Source: Panagrolaimus kolymaensis
Lineage: Eukaryota > Nematoda > Chromadorea > Rhabditida > Panagrolaimidae
NCBI GenBank assembly: GCA_028622995.1
Contig: JAJQJQ010000054.1
Span: 496,001 to 560,000, forward strand
Length of the DNA: 64,000 bases
Direction: 5' to 3'
This document shows, one piece after another, positions 27,601-40,520 of the stretch; position 1 is the first letter of the stretch, and every line of letters begins with the position of its first letter. A program made the translations under genes and the position numbers. The notes beneath the pieces are model-generated. The model had not been told where the DNA came from. It did no database searches and saw only the letters and a list, made by a program, of their open reading frames with translations.

Positions 27601-30560
27601 TCAAGATTTTCTGAAAGCTTGAGGTCGTTTATTTCCTATAAAAAAGGAAAAACTATAACAAAAAATAATTTTTTTGATTTAATAAATTTTAATGGATCCG
27701 CTAACATATTTATTATGCTTCCAATAACAAAACCATCAAGATTTTCTGAAAGCTTGAGGTCGTTTATTTCCTATAAAAAAGGAAAAACTATTACAAAAAA
27801 TAATTTTTTTGATTTAATAAATTTTAATGGATCCGCTAACATATTTATGATGCTTCCAATAACAAAACCATCAAGATTTTCTGAAAGCTTGAGGTCGTTT
27901 ATTTCCTATAAAAAAGGAAAAACTATAACAAAAAATAATTTTTTTGATTTAATAAATTTTAATGGATCCGCTAACATATTTATGATGCTTCCAATAACAA
28001 AACCATCAAGATTTTCTGAAAGCTTGAGGTCGTTTATTTCCTATAAAAAAGGAAAAACTATTACAAAAAATAATTTTTTTGATTTAATAAATTTTAATGG
28101 ATCCGCTAACATATTTATGATGCTTCCATAAACAAAACGATCAAGATTTTCTGAAAGCTTGAGGTCGTTTATTTCCTATAAAAAAGGAAAAACTATTACA
28201 AAAAATAATTTTTTTGATTTAATAAATTTTAATGGATCCGCTAACATATTTATGATGCTTCCAATAACAAAACCATCAAGATTTTCTGAAAGCTTGAGGT
28301 CGTTTATTTCCTATAAAAAAGGAAAAACTATAACAAAAAATAATTTTTTTGATTTAATAAATTTTAATGGATCCGCTAACATATTTATGATGCTTCCATA
28401 AACAAAACGATCAAGATTTTCTGAAAGCTTGAGGTCGTTTATTTCCTATAAAAAAGGAAAAACTATAACAAAAAATAATTTTTTTGATTTAATAAATTTT
28501 AATGGATCCGCTAACATATTTATGATGCTTCCAATAACAAAACCATCAAGATTTTCTGAAAGCTTAAGGTCGTTTATTTCCTATAAAAAAGGAAAAACTA
28601 TAACAAAAAATAATTTTTTTGATTTAATAAATTTTAATGGATCCGCTAACATATTTATGGTGCTTCCATAAACAAAACGATCAAGATTTTCTGAAAGCTT
28701 GAGGTCGTTTATTTCCTATAAAAAAGGAAAAACTATTACAAAAAATAATTTTTTTGATTTAATAAATTTTAATGGATCCGCTAACATATTTATGATGCTT
28801 CCATAAACAAAACCATCAAGATTTTCTGAAAGCTTAAGGTCGTTTATTTCCTATAAAAAAGGAAAAACTATAACAAAAAATAATTTTTTTGATTTAATAA
28901 ATTTTAATGGATCCGCTAACATATTTATGATGCTTCCATAAACAAAACGATCAAGATTTTCTGAAAGCTTGAGGTCGTTTATTTCCTATAAAAAAGGAAA
29001 AACTATTACAAAAAATAATTTTTTTGATTTAATAAATTTTAATGGATCCGCTAACATATTTATGATGCTTCCAATAACAAAACCATCAAGATTTTCTGAA
29101 AGCTTAAGGTCGTTTATTTCCTATAAAAAAGGAAAAACTATAACAAAAAATAATTTTTTTGATTTAATAAATTTTAATGGATCCGCTAACATATTTATGA
29201 TGCTTCCATAAACAAAACGATCAAGATTTTCTGAAAGCTTGAGGTCGTTTATTTCCTATAAAAAAGGAAAAACTATTACAAAAAATAATTTTTTTGATTT
29301 AATAAATTTTAATGGATCCGCTAACATATTTATGATGCTTCCAATAACAAAACCATCAAGATTTTCTGAAAGCTTGAGGTCGTTTATTTCCTATAAAAAA
29401 GGAAAAACTATTACAAAAAATAATTTTTTTGATTTAATAAATTTTAATGGATCCGCTAACATATTTATGATGCTTCCATAAACAAAACGATCAAGATTTT
29501 CTGAAAGCTTGAGGTCGTTTATTTCCTATAAAAAAGGAAAAACTATTACAAAAAATAATTTTTTTGATTTAATAAATTTTAATGGATCCGCTAACATATT
29601 TATGATGCTTCCAATAACAAAACCATCAAGATTTTCTGAAAGCTTAAGGTCGTTTATTTCCTATAAAAAAGGAAAAACTATAACAAAAAATTTTTTTTTT
29701 GATTTAATAAATTTTAATGGATCCGCTAACATATTTATGATGCTTCCAATAACAAAACCATCAAGATTTTCTGAAAGCTTAAGGTCGTTTATTTCCTATA
29801 AAAAAGGAAAAACTATAACAAAAAATAATTTTTTTGATTTAATAAATTTTAATGGATCCGCTAACATATTTATGATGCTTCCATAAACAAAACGGTCAAG
29901 ATTTTCTGAAAGCTTGAGGTCGTTTATTTCCTATAAAAAAGGAAAAACTATTACAAAAAATAATTTTTTTGATTTAATAAATTTTAATGGATCCGCTAAC
30001 ATATTTATGATGCTTCCAATAACAAAACCATCAAGATTTTCTGAAAGCTTGAGGTCGTTTATTTCCTATAAAAAAGGAAAAACTATAACAAAAAATAATT
30101 TTTTTGATTTAATAAATTTTAATGGATCCGCTAACATATTTATGATGCTTCCAATAACAAAACCATCAAGATTTTCTGAAAGCTTAAGGTCGTTTATTTC
30201 CTATAAAAAAGGAAAAACTATAACAAAAAATAATTTTTTTGATTTAATAAATTTTAATGGATCCGCTAACATATTTATGATGCTTCCATAAACAAAACGA
30301 TCAAGATTTTCTGAAAGCTTGAGGTCGTTTATTTCCTATAAAAAAGGAAAAACTATTACAAAAAATAATTTTTTTGATTTAATAAATTTTAATGGATCCG
30401 CTAACATATTTATGATGCTTCCAATAACAAAACGATCAAGATTTTCTGAAAGCTTGAGGTCGTTTATTTCCTATAAAAAAGGAAAAACTATTACAAAAAA
30501 TAATTTTTTTGATTTAATAAATTTTAATGGATCAGCTAACATATTTATGATACTTCCATA
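24601..30560 (+). repeat. Mainly two-monomer higher-order repeat (270 bp) with AflII-type variant
   Basis: Two monomer types alternate. One carries CCATAAAC and CGA. The other carries ordinary CCAATAAC with CCA at 58-60 and, in most copies, AGCTTAAGG instead of AGCTTGAGG, which creates CTTAAG. Swap monomers recur at intervals of 270, 405 or 540 bp (for example near 26,913, 27,183, 27,453 and 28,938, 29,208, 29,478), so the dimer is interrupted by trimers. Private changes include TATTATG near 27,714, ATGGTGC near 28,660, a T-only tract near 29,692 and AACGGTC near 29,895. Confidence 0.75.
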
Positions 30561-33500
30561 AACAAAACGATCAAGATTTTCTGAAAGCTTGAGGTCGTTT
30601 ATTTCCTATAAAAAAGGAAAAACTATAACAAAAAATAATTTTTTTGATTTATTAAATTTTAATGGATCCGCTAACATATTTATGATGCTTCCAATAACAA
30701 AACCATCAAGATTTTCTGAAAGCTTGAGGTCGTTTATTTCCTATAAAAAAGGAAAAACTATTACAAAAAATAATTTTTTTGATTTAATAAATTTTAATGG
30801 ATCCGCTAACATATTTATGATGCTTCCAATAACAAAACGATCAAGATTTTCTGAAAGCTTGAGGTCGTTTATTTCCTATAAAAAAGGAAAAACTATAACA
30901 AAAAATAATTTTTTTGATTTAATAAATTTTAATGGATCCGCTAACATATTTATGATGCTTCCAATAACAAAACGATCAAGATTTTCTGAAAGCTTGAGGT
31001 CGTTTATTTCCTATAAAAAAGGAAAAACTATAACAAAAAATAATTTTTTTGATTTAATAAATTTTAATGGATCCGCTAACATATTTATGATGCTTCCAAT
31101 AACAAAACGATCAAGATTTTCTGAAAGCTTGAGGTCGTTTATTTCCTATAAAAAAGGAAAAACTATAACAAAAAATAATTTTTTTGATTTAATAAATTTT
31201 AATGGATCCGCTAACATATTTATGATGCTTCCAATAACAAAACGATCAAGATTTTCTGAAAGCTTGAGGTCGTTTATTTCCTATAAAAAAGGAAAAACTA
31301 TTACAAAAAATAATTTTTTTGATTTAATAAATTTTAATGGATCCGCTAACATATTTATGATGCTTCCAATAACAAAACGATCAAGATTTTCTGAAAGCTT
31401 GAGGTCGTTTATTTCCTATAAAAAAGGAAAAACTATAACAAAAAATAATTTTTTTGATTTAATAAATTTTAATGGATCCGCTAACATATTTATGATGCTT
31501 CCAATAACAAAACGATCAAGATTTTCTGAAAGCTTGAGGTCGTTTATTTCCTATAAAAAAGGAAAAACTATAACAAAAAATAATTTTTTTGATTTAATAA
31601 ATTTTAATGGATCCGCTAACATATTTATGATGCTTCCAATAACAAAACGATCAAGATTTTCTGAAAGCTTGAGGTCGTTTATTTCCTATAAAAAAGGAAA
31701 AACTATAACAAAAAATAATTTTTTTGATTTAATAAATTTTAATGGATCCGCTAACATATTTATGATGCTTCCAATAACAAAACGATCAAGATTTTCTGAA
31801 AGCTTGAGGTCGTTTATTTCCTATAAAAAAGGAAAAACTATTACAAAAAATAATTTTTTTGATTTAATAAATTTTAATGGATCCGCTAACATATTTATGA
31901 TGCTTCCAATAACAAAACCATCAAGATTTTCTGAAAGCTTGAGGTCGTTTATTTCCTATAAAAAAGGAAAAACTATAACAAAAAATAATTTTTTTGATTT
32001 AATAAATTTTAATGGATCCGCTAACATATTTATGATGCTTCCAATAATAAAACGATCAAGATTTTCTGAAAGCTTGAGGTCGTTTATTTCCTATAAAAAA
32101 GGAAAAACTATAACAAAAAATAATTTTTATGATTTAATAAATTTTAATGGATCCGCTAACATATTTATGATGCTTCCAATAACAAAACGATCAAGATTTT
32201 CTGAAAGCTTGAGGTCGTTTATTTCCTATAAAAAAGGAAAAACTATAACAAAAAATAATTTTTTTGATTTAATAAATTTTAATGGATCCGCTAACATATT
32301 TATGATGCTTCCAATAACAAAACGATCAAGATTTTCTGAAAGCTTGAGGTCGTTTATTTCCTATAAAAAAGGAAAAACTATAACAAAAAATAATTTTTTT
32401 GATTTAATAAATTTTAATGTATCCGCTAACATATTTATGATGCTTCCAATAACAAAACGATCAAGATTTTCTGAAAGCTTGAGGTCGTTTATTTCCTATA
32501 AAAAAGGAAAAACTATAACAAAAAATAATTTTTTTGATTTAATAAATTTTAATGGATCCGCTAACATATTTATGATGCTTCCAATAACAAAACGATCAAG
32601 ATTTTCTGAAAGCTTGAGGTCGTTTATTTCCTATAAAAAAGGAAAAACTATTACAAAAAATAATTTTTTTGATTTAATAAATTTTAATGGATCCGCTAAC
32701 ATATTTATGATGCTTCCAATAACAAAACGATCAAGATTTTCTGAAAGCTTGAGGTCGTTTATTTCCTATAAAAAAGGAAAAACTATAACAAAAAATAATT
32801 TTTTTGATTTAATAAATTTTAATGGATCCGCTAACATATTTATGATGCTTCCAATAACAAAACGATCAAGATTTTCTGAAAGCTTGAGGTCGTTTATTTC
32901 CTATAAAAAAGGAAAAACTATTACAAAAAATAATTTTTTTGATTTAATAAATTTTAATGGATCCGCTAACATATTTATGATGCTTCCAATAACAAAACGA
33001 TCAAGATTTTCTGAAAGCTTGAGGTCGTTTATTTCCTATAAAAAAGGAAAAACTATAACAAAAAATAATTTTTTTGATTTAATAAATTTTAATGGATCCG
33101 CTAACATATTTATGATGCTTCCAATAACAAAACGATCAAGATTTTCTGAAAGCTTGAGGTCGTTTATTTCCTATAAAAAAGGAAAAACTATTACAAAAAA
33201 TAATTTTTTTGATTTAATAAATTTTAAAGGATCCGCTAACATATTTATGATGCTTCCAATAACAAAACGATCAAGATTTTCTGAAAGCTTGAGGTCGTTT
33301 ATTTCCTATAAAAAAGGAAAAACTATAACAAAAAATAATTTTTTTGATTTAATAAATTTTAATGGATCCGCTAACATATTTATGATGCTTCCAATAACAA
33401 AACGATCAAGATTTTCTGAAAGCTTGAGGTCGTTTATTTCCTATAAAAAAGGAAAAACTATTACAAAAAATAATTTTTTTGATTTAATAAATTTTAATGG

Positions 33501-34212
33501 ATCCGCTAACATATTTATGATGCTTCCAATAACAAAACCATCAAGATTTTCTGAAAGCTTGAGGTCGTTTATTTCCTATAAAAAAGGAAAAACTATAACA
33601 AAAAATAATTTTTTTGATTTAATAAATTTTAATGGATCCGCTAACATATTTATGATGCTTCCAATAATAAAACGATCAAGATTTTCTGAAAGCTTGAGGT
33701 CGTTTATTTCCTATAAAAAAGGAAAAACTATAACAAAAAATAATTTTTTTGATTTAATAAATTTTAATGGATCCGCTAACATATTTATGATGCTTCCAAT
33801 AACAAAACGATCAAGATTTTCTGAAAGCTTGAGGTCGTTTATTTCCTATAAAAAAGGAAAAACTATAACAAAAAATAATTTTTTTGATTTAATAAATTTT
33901 AATGGATCCGCTAACATATTTATGATGCTTCCAATAACAAAACGATCAAGATTTTCTGAAAGCTTGAGGTCGTTTATTTCCTATAAAAAAGGAAAAACTA
34001 TAACAAAAAATAATTTTTTTGATTTAATAAATTTTAATGGATCCGCTAACATATTTATGATGCTTCCAATAACAAAACGATCAAGATTTTCTGAAAGCTT
34101 GAGGTCGTTTATTTCCTATAAAAAAGGAAAAACTATAACAAAAAATAATTTTTTTGATTTAATAAATTTTAATGGATCCGCTAACATATTTATGATGCTT
34201 CCAATAACAAAA
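30561..34212 (+). repeat. Homogeneous ACA-class block with a 12-monomer period (1,620 bp)
   Basis: This stretch lacks the CCATAAAC swap and the CTTAAG change, so it is the most uniform ACA-class part of domain L. A monomer with CCA, followed by one with CCAATAATAA (C to T at monomer position 53), occurs near 32,041 and again near 33,661, exactly 1,620 bp apart. Other single changes are unique, for example TTTTTAT near 32,127, AATGTATCC near 32,420 and TTTAAAGG near 33,228. Confidence 0.7.
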
Positions 34213-37200
34213 CAAATCAAGATTTTCTGAAAGCTTGAGGTCGTTTATTTCCTATAAAAAAGGAAAAACTATAACAAAAAATAATTTTTTTGATTTAATA
34301 AATTTTAATGGATCCGCTAACATATTTATGATGCTTCCAATAACAAAACGATCAAGATTTTCTGAAAGCTTGAGGTCGTTTATTTCCTATAAAAAAGGAA
34401 AAACTATAACAAAAAATAATTTTTTTGATTTAATAAATTTTAATGGATCCGCTAACATATTTATGATGCTTCCAATAACAAAACGATCAAGATTTTCTGA
34501 AAGCTTGAGGTCGTTTATTTCCTATAAAAAAGGAAAAACTATAACAAAAAATAATTTTTTTGATTTAATAAATTTTAATGGATCCGCTAACATATTTATG
34601 ATGCTTCCAATAACAAAACGATCAAGATTTTCTGAAAGCTTGAGGTCGTTTATTTCCTATAAAAAAGGAAAAACTATAACAAAAAATAATTTTTTTGATT
34701 TAATAAATTTTAATGGATCCGCTAACATATTTATGATGCTTCCAATAACAAAACGATCAAGATTTTCTGAAAGCTTGAGGTCGTTTATTTCCTATAAAAA
34801 AGGAAAAACTATAACAAAAAATAATTTTTTTGATTTAATAAATTTTAATGGATCCGCTAACATATTTATGATGCTTCCAATAACAAAACGATCAAGATTT
34901 TCTGAAAGCTTGAGGTCATTTATTTCCTATAAAAAAGGAAAAACTATAACAAAAAATAATTTTTTTGATTTAATAAATTTTAATGGATCCGCTAACATAT
35001 TTATGATGCTTCCAATAACAAAACGATCAAGATTTTCTGAAAGCTTGAGGTCGTTTATTTCCTATAAAAAAGGAAAAACTATAACAAAAAATAATTTTTT
35101 TGATTTAATAAATTTTAATGGATCCGCTAACATATTTATGATGCTTCCAATAACAAAACGATCAAGATTTTCTGAAAGCTTGAGGTCGTTTATTTCCTAT
35201 AAAAAAGGAAAAACTATAACAAAAAATAATTTTTTTGATTTAATAAATTTTAATGGATCCGCTAACATATTTATGATGCTTCCAATAACAAAACGATCAA
35301 GATTTTCTGAAAGCTTGAGGTCGTTTATTTCCTATAAAAAAGGAAAAACTATAACAAAAAATAATTTTTTTGATTTAATAAATTTTAATGGATCCGCTAA
35401 CGTATTTATGATGCTTCCAATAACAAAACGATCAAGATTTTCTGAAAGCTTGAGGTCGTTTATTTCCTATAAAAAAGGAAAAACTATAACAAAAAATAAT
35501 TTTTTTGATTTAATAAATTTTAATGGATCCGCTAACATATTTATGATGCTTCCATAAACAAAACCATCAAGATTTTCTGAAAGCTTGAGGTCGTTTATTT
35601 CCTATAAAAAAGGAAAAACTATAACAAAAAATAATTTTTTTGATTTAATAAATTTTAATGGATCCGCTAACATATTTATGATGCTTCCAATAACAAAACA
35701 AATCAAGATTTTCTGAAAGCTTGAGGTCGTTTATTTCCTATAAAAAAGGAAAAACTATTACAAAAAATAATTTTTTTGATTTAATAAATTTTAATGGATC
35801 CGCTAACATATTTATGATGCTTCCAATAACAAAACGATCAAGATTTTCTGAAAGCTTGAGGTCGTTTATTTCCTATAAAAAAGGAAAAACCATAACAAAA
35901 AATAATTTTTTTGATTTAATAAATTTTAATGGATCCGCTAACATATTTATGATGCTTCCATAAACAAAACCATCAAGATTTTCTGAAAGCTTGAGGTCGT
36001 TTATTTCCTATAAAAAAGGAAAAACTATAACAAAAAATAATTTTTTTGATTTAATAAATTTTAATGGATCCGCTAACATATTTATGATGCTTCCAATAAC
36101 AAAACGATCAAGATTTTCTGAAAGCTTGAGGTCGTTTATTTCCTATAAAAAAGGAAAAACTATAACAAAAAATAATTTTTTTGATTTAATAAATTTTAAT
36201 GGATCCGCTAACGTATTTATGATGCTTCCAATAACAAAACGATCAAGATTTTCTGAAAGCTTGAGGTCGTTTATTTCCTATAAAAAAGGAAAAACTATAA
36301 CAAAAAATAATTTTTTTGATTTAATAAATTTTAATGGATCCGCTAACATATTTATGATGCTTCCATTAACAAAACCATCAAGATTTTCTGAAAGCTTGAG
36401 GTCGTTTATTTCCTATAAAAAAGGAAAAACTATAACAAAAAATAATTTTTTTGATTTAATAAATTTTAATGGATCCGCTAACATATTTATGATGCTTCCA
36501 TAAACAAAACCATCAAGATTTTCTGAAAGCTTGAGGTCGTTTATTTCCTATAAAAAAGGAAAAACTATTACAAAAAATAATTTTTTTGATTTAATAAATT
36601 TTAATGGATCCGCTAACATATTTATGATGCTTCCAATAACAAAACAAATCAAGATTTTCTGAAAGCTTGAGGTCGTTTATTTCCTATAAAAAAGGAAAAA
36701 CTATTACAAAAAATAATTTTTTTGATTTAATAAATTTTAATGGATCAGCTAACATATTTATGATACTTCCATAAACAAAACGATCAAGATTTTCTGAAAG
36801 CTTGAGGTCGTTTATTTCCTATAAAAAAGGAAAAACTATTACAAAAAATAATTTTTTTGATTTAATAAATTTTAATGGATCCGCTAACATATTTATGATG
36901 CTTCCAATAACAAAACAAATCAAGATTTTCTGAAAGCTTGAGGTCGTTTATTTCCTATAAAAAAGGAAAAACTATTACAAAAAATAATTTTTTTGATTTA
37001 ATAAATTTTAATGGATCCGCTAACATATTTATGATGCTTCCAATAACAAAACGATCAAGATTTTCTGAAAGCTTGAGGTCGTTTATTTCCTATAAAAAAG
37101 GAAAAACCATAACAAAAAATAATTTTTTTGATTTAATAAATTTTAATGGATCCGCTAACATATTTATGATGCTTCCAATAACAAAACCATCAAGATTTTC

Positions 37201-37670
37201 TGAAAGCTTGAGGTCATTTATTTCCTATAAAAAAGGAAAAACTATTAAAAAAAATAATTTTTTTGATTTAATAAATTTTAATGGATCCGCTAACATATTT
37301 ATGATACTTCCAATAACAAAACGATCAAGATTTTCTGAAAGCTTGAGGTCATTTATTTCCTATAAAAAAGGAAAAACTATAACAAAAAATAATTTTTTTG
37401 ATTTAATAAATTTTAATGGATCCGCTAACATATTTATGATGCTTCCAATAACAAAACCATCAAGATTTTCTGAAAGCTTGAGGTCGTTTATTTCCTATAA
37501 AAAAGGAAAAACTATAACAAAAAATAATTTTTTTGATTTAATAAATTTTAATGGATCCGCTAACATATTTATGATGCTTCCAATAACAAAACCATCAAGA
37601 TTTTCTGAAAGCTTGAGGTCGTTTATTTCCTATAAAAAAGGAAAAACTATAAGAAAAAATAATTTTTTTG
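34201..37670 (+). repeat. Sub-block with four 136-bp monomers
   Basis: Four monomers carry CAAATCAAG where CGATCAAG or CCATCAAG is usual, a net gain of one base, at 34,213, 35,699, 36,645 and 36,916. Their spacings are 1,486, 946 and 271 bp, which equal 11, 7 and 2 monomers plus the inserted base. A second marker (ACGTATT) recurs at 35,402 and 36,213. A third, ATCAGCT with GATACTT, at 36,747 is shared with a monomer at 30,534. Each 136-bp copy shifts the triplet register by one. Confidence 0.85.
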
Positions 37671-40520
37671 ATTTAATTAATTTTAATGGATCCACTAACA
37701 TATTTATGATGCTTCCAATAACAAAAACATCAAGATTTTCTGATAGCTTGAGGTCATTTATTTCCTATAAAAAAGTTAAAACTAATACAAAAATAATTCT
37801 TTTGATATAATAAATTTTAATGGATCCGCTAACATATTTATGATGCTTCCAATAACAAAACCATCAAGATTTTCTGATAGCTTGAGGTCATTTATTTCCT
37901 ATAAAAAAGTTAAAACTAATACAAAAATAATTCTTTTGATTTAATAAATTTTAATGGATCCGCTAACATATTTATGATGCTTCCAATAACAAAAACATCA
38001 AGATTTTCTGATAGCTTGAGGTCATTTATTTCCTATAAAAAAGGAAAAACTATAAGAAAAAATAATTTTTTTGATTTAATTAATTTTAATGGATCCACTA
38101 ACATATTTATGATGCTTCCAATAACAAAAACATCAAGATTTTCTGATAGCTTGAGGTCATTTATTTCCTATAAAAAAGTTAAAACTAATACAAAAATAAT
38201 TCTTTTGATATAATAAATTTTAATGGATCCGCTAACATATTTATGATGCTTCCAATAACAAAACCATCAAAATTTTCTGATAGCTTGAGGTCATTTATTT
38301 CCTATAAAAAAGTTAAAACTAATACAAAAATAATTCTTTTGATTTAATAAATTTTAATGGATCCGCTAACATATTTATGATGCTTCCAATAACAAAACCA
38401 TCAAGATTTTCTGATAGCTTGAGGTCGTTTATTTCCTATAAAAAAGGAAAAACTATTACAAAAATAATTTTTTTGATTTAATTAATTTTAATGGATCCAC
38501 TAACATATTTATGATGCTTCCAATAACAAAAACATCAAGATTTTCTGATAGCTTGAGGTCATTTATTTCCTATAAAAAAGGAAAAACTATAAGAAAAAAT
38601 AATTTTTTTGATTTAATTAATTTTAATGGATCCACTAACATATTTATGATGCTTCCAATAACAAAACCATCAAGATTTTCTGATAGCTTGAGGTCATTTA
38701 TTTCCTATAAAAAAGGAAAAACTATAAGAAAAAATAATTTTTTTGATTTAATTAATTTTAATGGATCCACTAACATATTTATGATGCTTCCAATAACAAA
38801 ACCATCAAGATTTTCTGATAGCTTGAGGTCGTTTATTTCCTATAAAAAAGGAAAAACTATTACAAAAATAATTTTTTTGATTTAATTAATTTTAATGGAT
38901 CCACTAACATATTTATGATGCTTCCAATAACAAAAACATCAAGATTTTCTGATAGCTTGAGGTCATTTATTTCCTATAAAAAAGGAAAAACTATAAGAAA
39001 AAATAATTTTTTTGATTTAATAAATTTTAATGGATCCGCTAACATATTTATGATGCTTCCAATAACAAAACCATCAAGATTTTCTGAAAGCTTGAGGTCG
39101 TTTATTTCCTATAAAAAAGGAAAAACTATAACAAAAAATAATTTTTTTGATTTAATAAATTTTAATGGATCCGCTAACATATTTATGATGCTTCCAATAA
39201 CAAAACCATCAAGATTTTCTGAAAGCTTGAGGTCGTTTATTTCCTATAAAAAAGGAAAAACTATAAGAAAAAATAATTTTTTTGATTTAATTAATTTTAA
39301 TGGATCCACTAACATATTTATGATGCTTCCAATAACAAAAACATCAAGATTTTCTGATAGCTTGAGGTCATTTATTTCCTATAAAAAAGTTAAAACTAAT
39401 ACAAAAATAATTCTATTGATATAATAAATTTTAATGGATCCGCTAACATATTTATGATGCTTCCAATAACAAAACCATCAAGATTTTCTGATAGCTTGAG
39501 GTCATTTATTTCCTATAAAAAAGTTAAAACTAATACAAAAATAATTCTTTTGATTTAATAAATTTTAATGGATCCGCTAACATATTTATGATGCTTCCAA
39601 TAACAAAACCATCAAGATTTTCTGAAAGCTTGAGGTCATTTATTTCCTATAAAAAAGGAAAAACTATAAGAAAAAATAATTTTTTTGATTTAATTAATTT
39701 TAATGGATCCACTAACATATTTATGATGCTTCCAATAACAAAACCATCAAGATTTTCTGATAGCTTGAGGTCGTTTATTTCCTATAAAAAAGGAAAAACT
39801 ATTACAAAAATAATTTTTTTGATTTAATTAATTTTAATGGATCCACTAACATATTTATGATGCTTCCAATAACAAAAACATCAAGATTTTCTGATAGCTT
39901 GAGGTCATTTATTTCCTATAAAAAAGGAAAAACTATAAGAAAAAATAATTTTTTTGATTTAATTAATTTTAATGGATCCACTAACATATTTATGATGCTT
40001 CCAATAACAAAAACATCAAGATTTTCTGATAGCTTGAGGTCATTTATTTCCTATAAAAAAGGAAAAACTATAAGAAAAAATAAAAATTTTGATTTAATTA
40101 ATTTTAATGGATCCACTAACATATTTATGATGCTTCCAATAACAAAAACATCAAGATTTTCTGATAGCTTGAGGTCATTTATTTCCTATAAAAAAGGAAA
40201 AACTATAAGAAAAAATAATTTTTTTGATTTAATTAATTTTAATGGATCCACTAACATATTTATGATGCTTCCAATAACAAAACCATCAAGATTTTCTGAT
40301 AGCTTGAGGTCGTTTATTTCCTATAAAAAAGTTAAAACTAATACAAAAATAATTCTTTTGATTTAATAAATTTTAATGGATCCGCTAACATATTTATGAT
40401 GCTTCCAATAACAAAACCATCAAGATTTTCTGATAGCTTGAGGTCGTTTATTTCCTATAAAAAAGGAAAAACTATTACAAAAATAATTTTTTTGATTTAA
40501 TTAATTTTAATGGATCCACT
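37670..40520 (+). repeat. Transition block between domains L and R
   Basis: At about 37,670 several markers appear together: TTAATTAA (PacI-type) in place of TTAATAAA, GGATCCACT (G25A), AAAACATCAAG at 54-64, and CTGATAGCTT, which destroys HindIII. Many monomers also have AAAGTTAAAAC in place of AAAGGAAAAAC and the shortened CAAAAATAATTCTTTT tract, giving 134 bp. Pure L-type monomers still occur among them (about 39,000-39,280), so the two types are interleaved rather than cleanly abutted. Confidence 0.8.

Larger units (their letters stand above)
1..37670 (+). repeat. Domain L: 135-bp BamHI/HindIII monomers
   Basis: About 279 consecutive monomers keep a 135-bp period, apart from four 136-bp copies after 34.2 kb. 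Nearly all retain BamHI (GGATCC) and HindIII (AAGCTT). Informative positions give recurring classes: TCA-TTT, TCA-ATT or TCG-TTT at 85-90, combined with ATA-AGA, ATA-ACA or ATT-ACA at 115-120. Classes are clustered rather than random, which defines the higher-order repeats listed separately. The regular 135-bp step preserves a triplet register, so long stop-free stretches arise without implying a gene. The domain ends where a group of new variants appears together at about 37,670. Confidence 0.95.
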
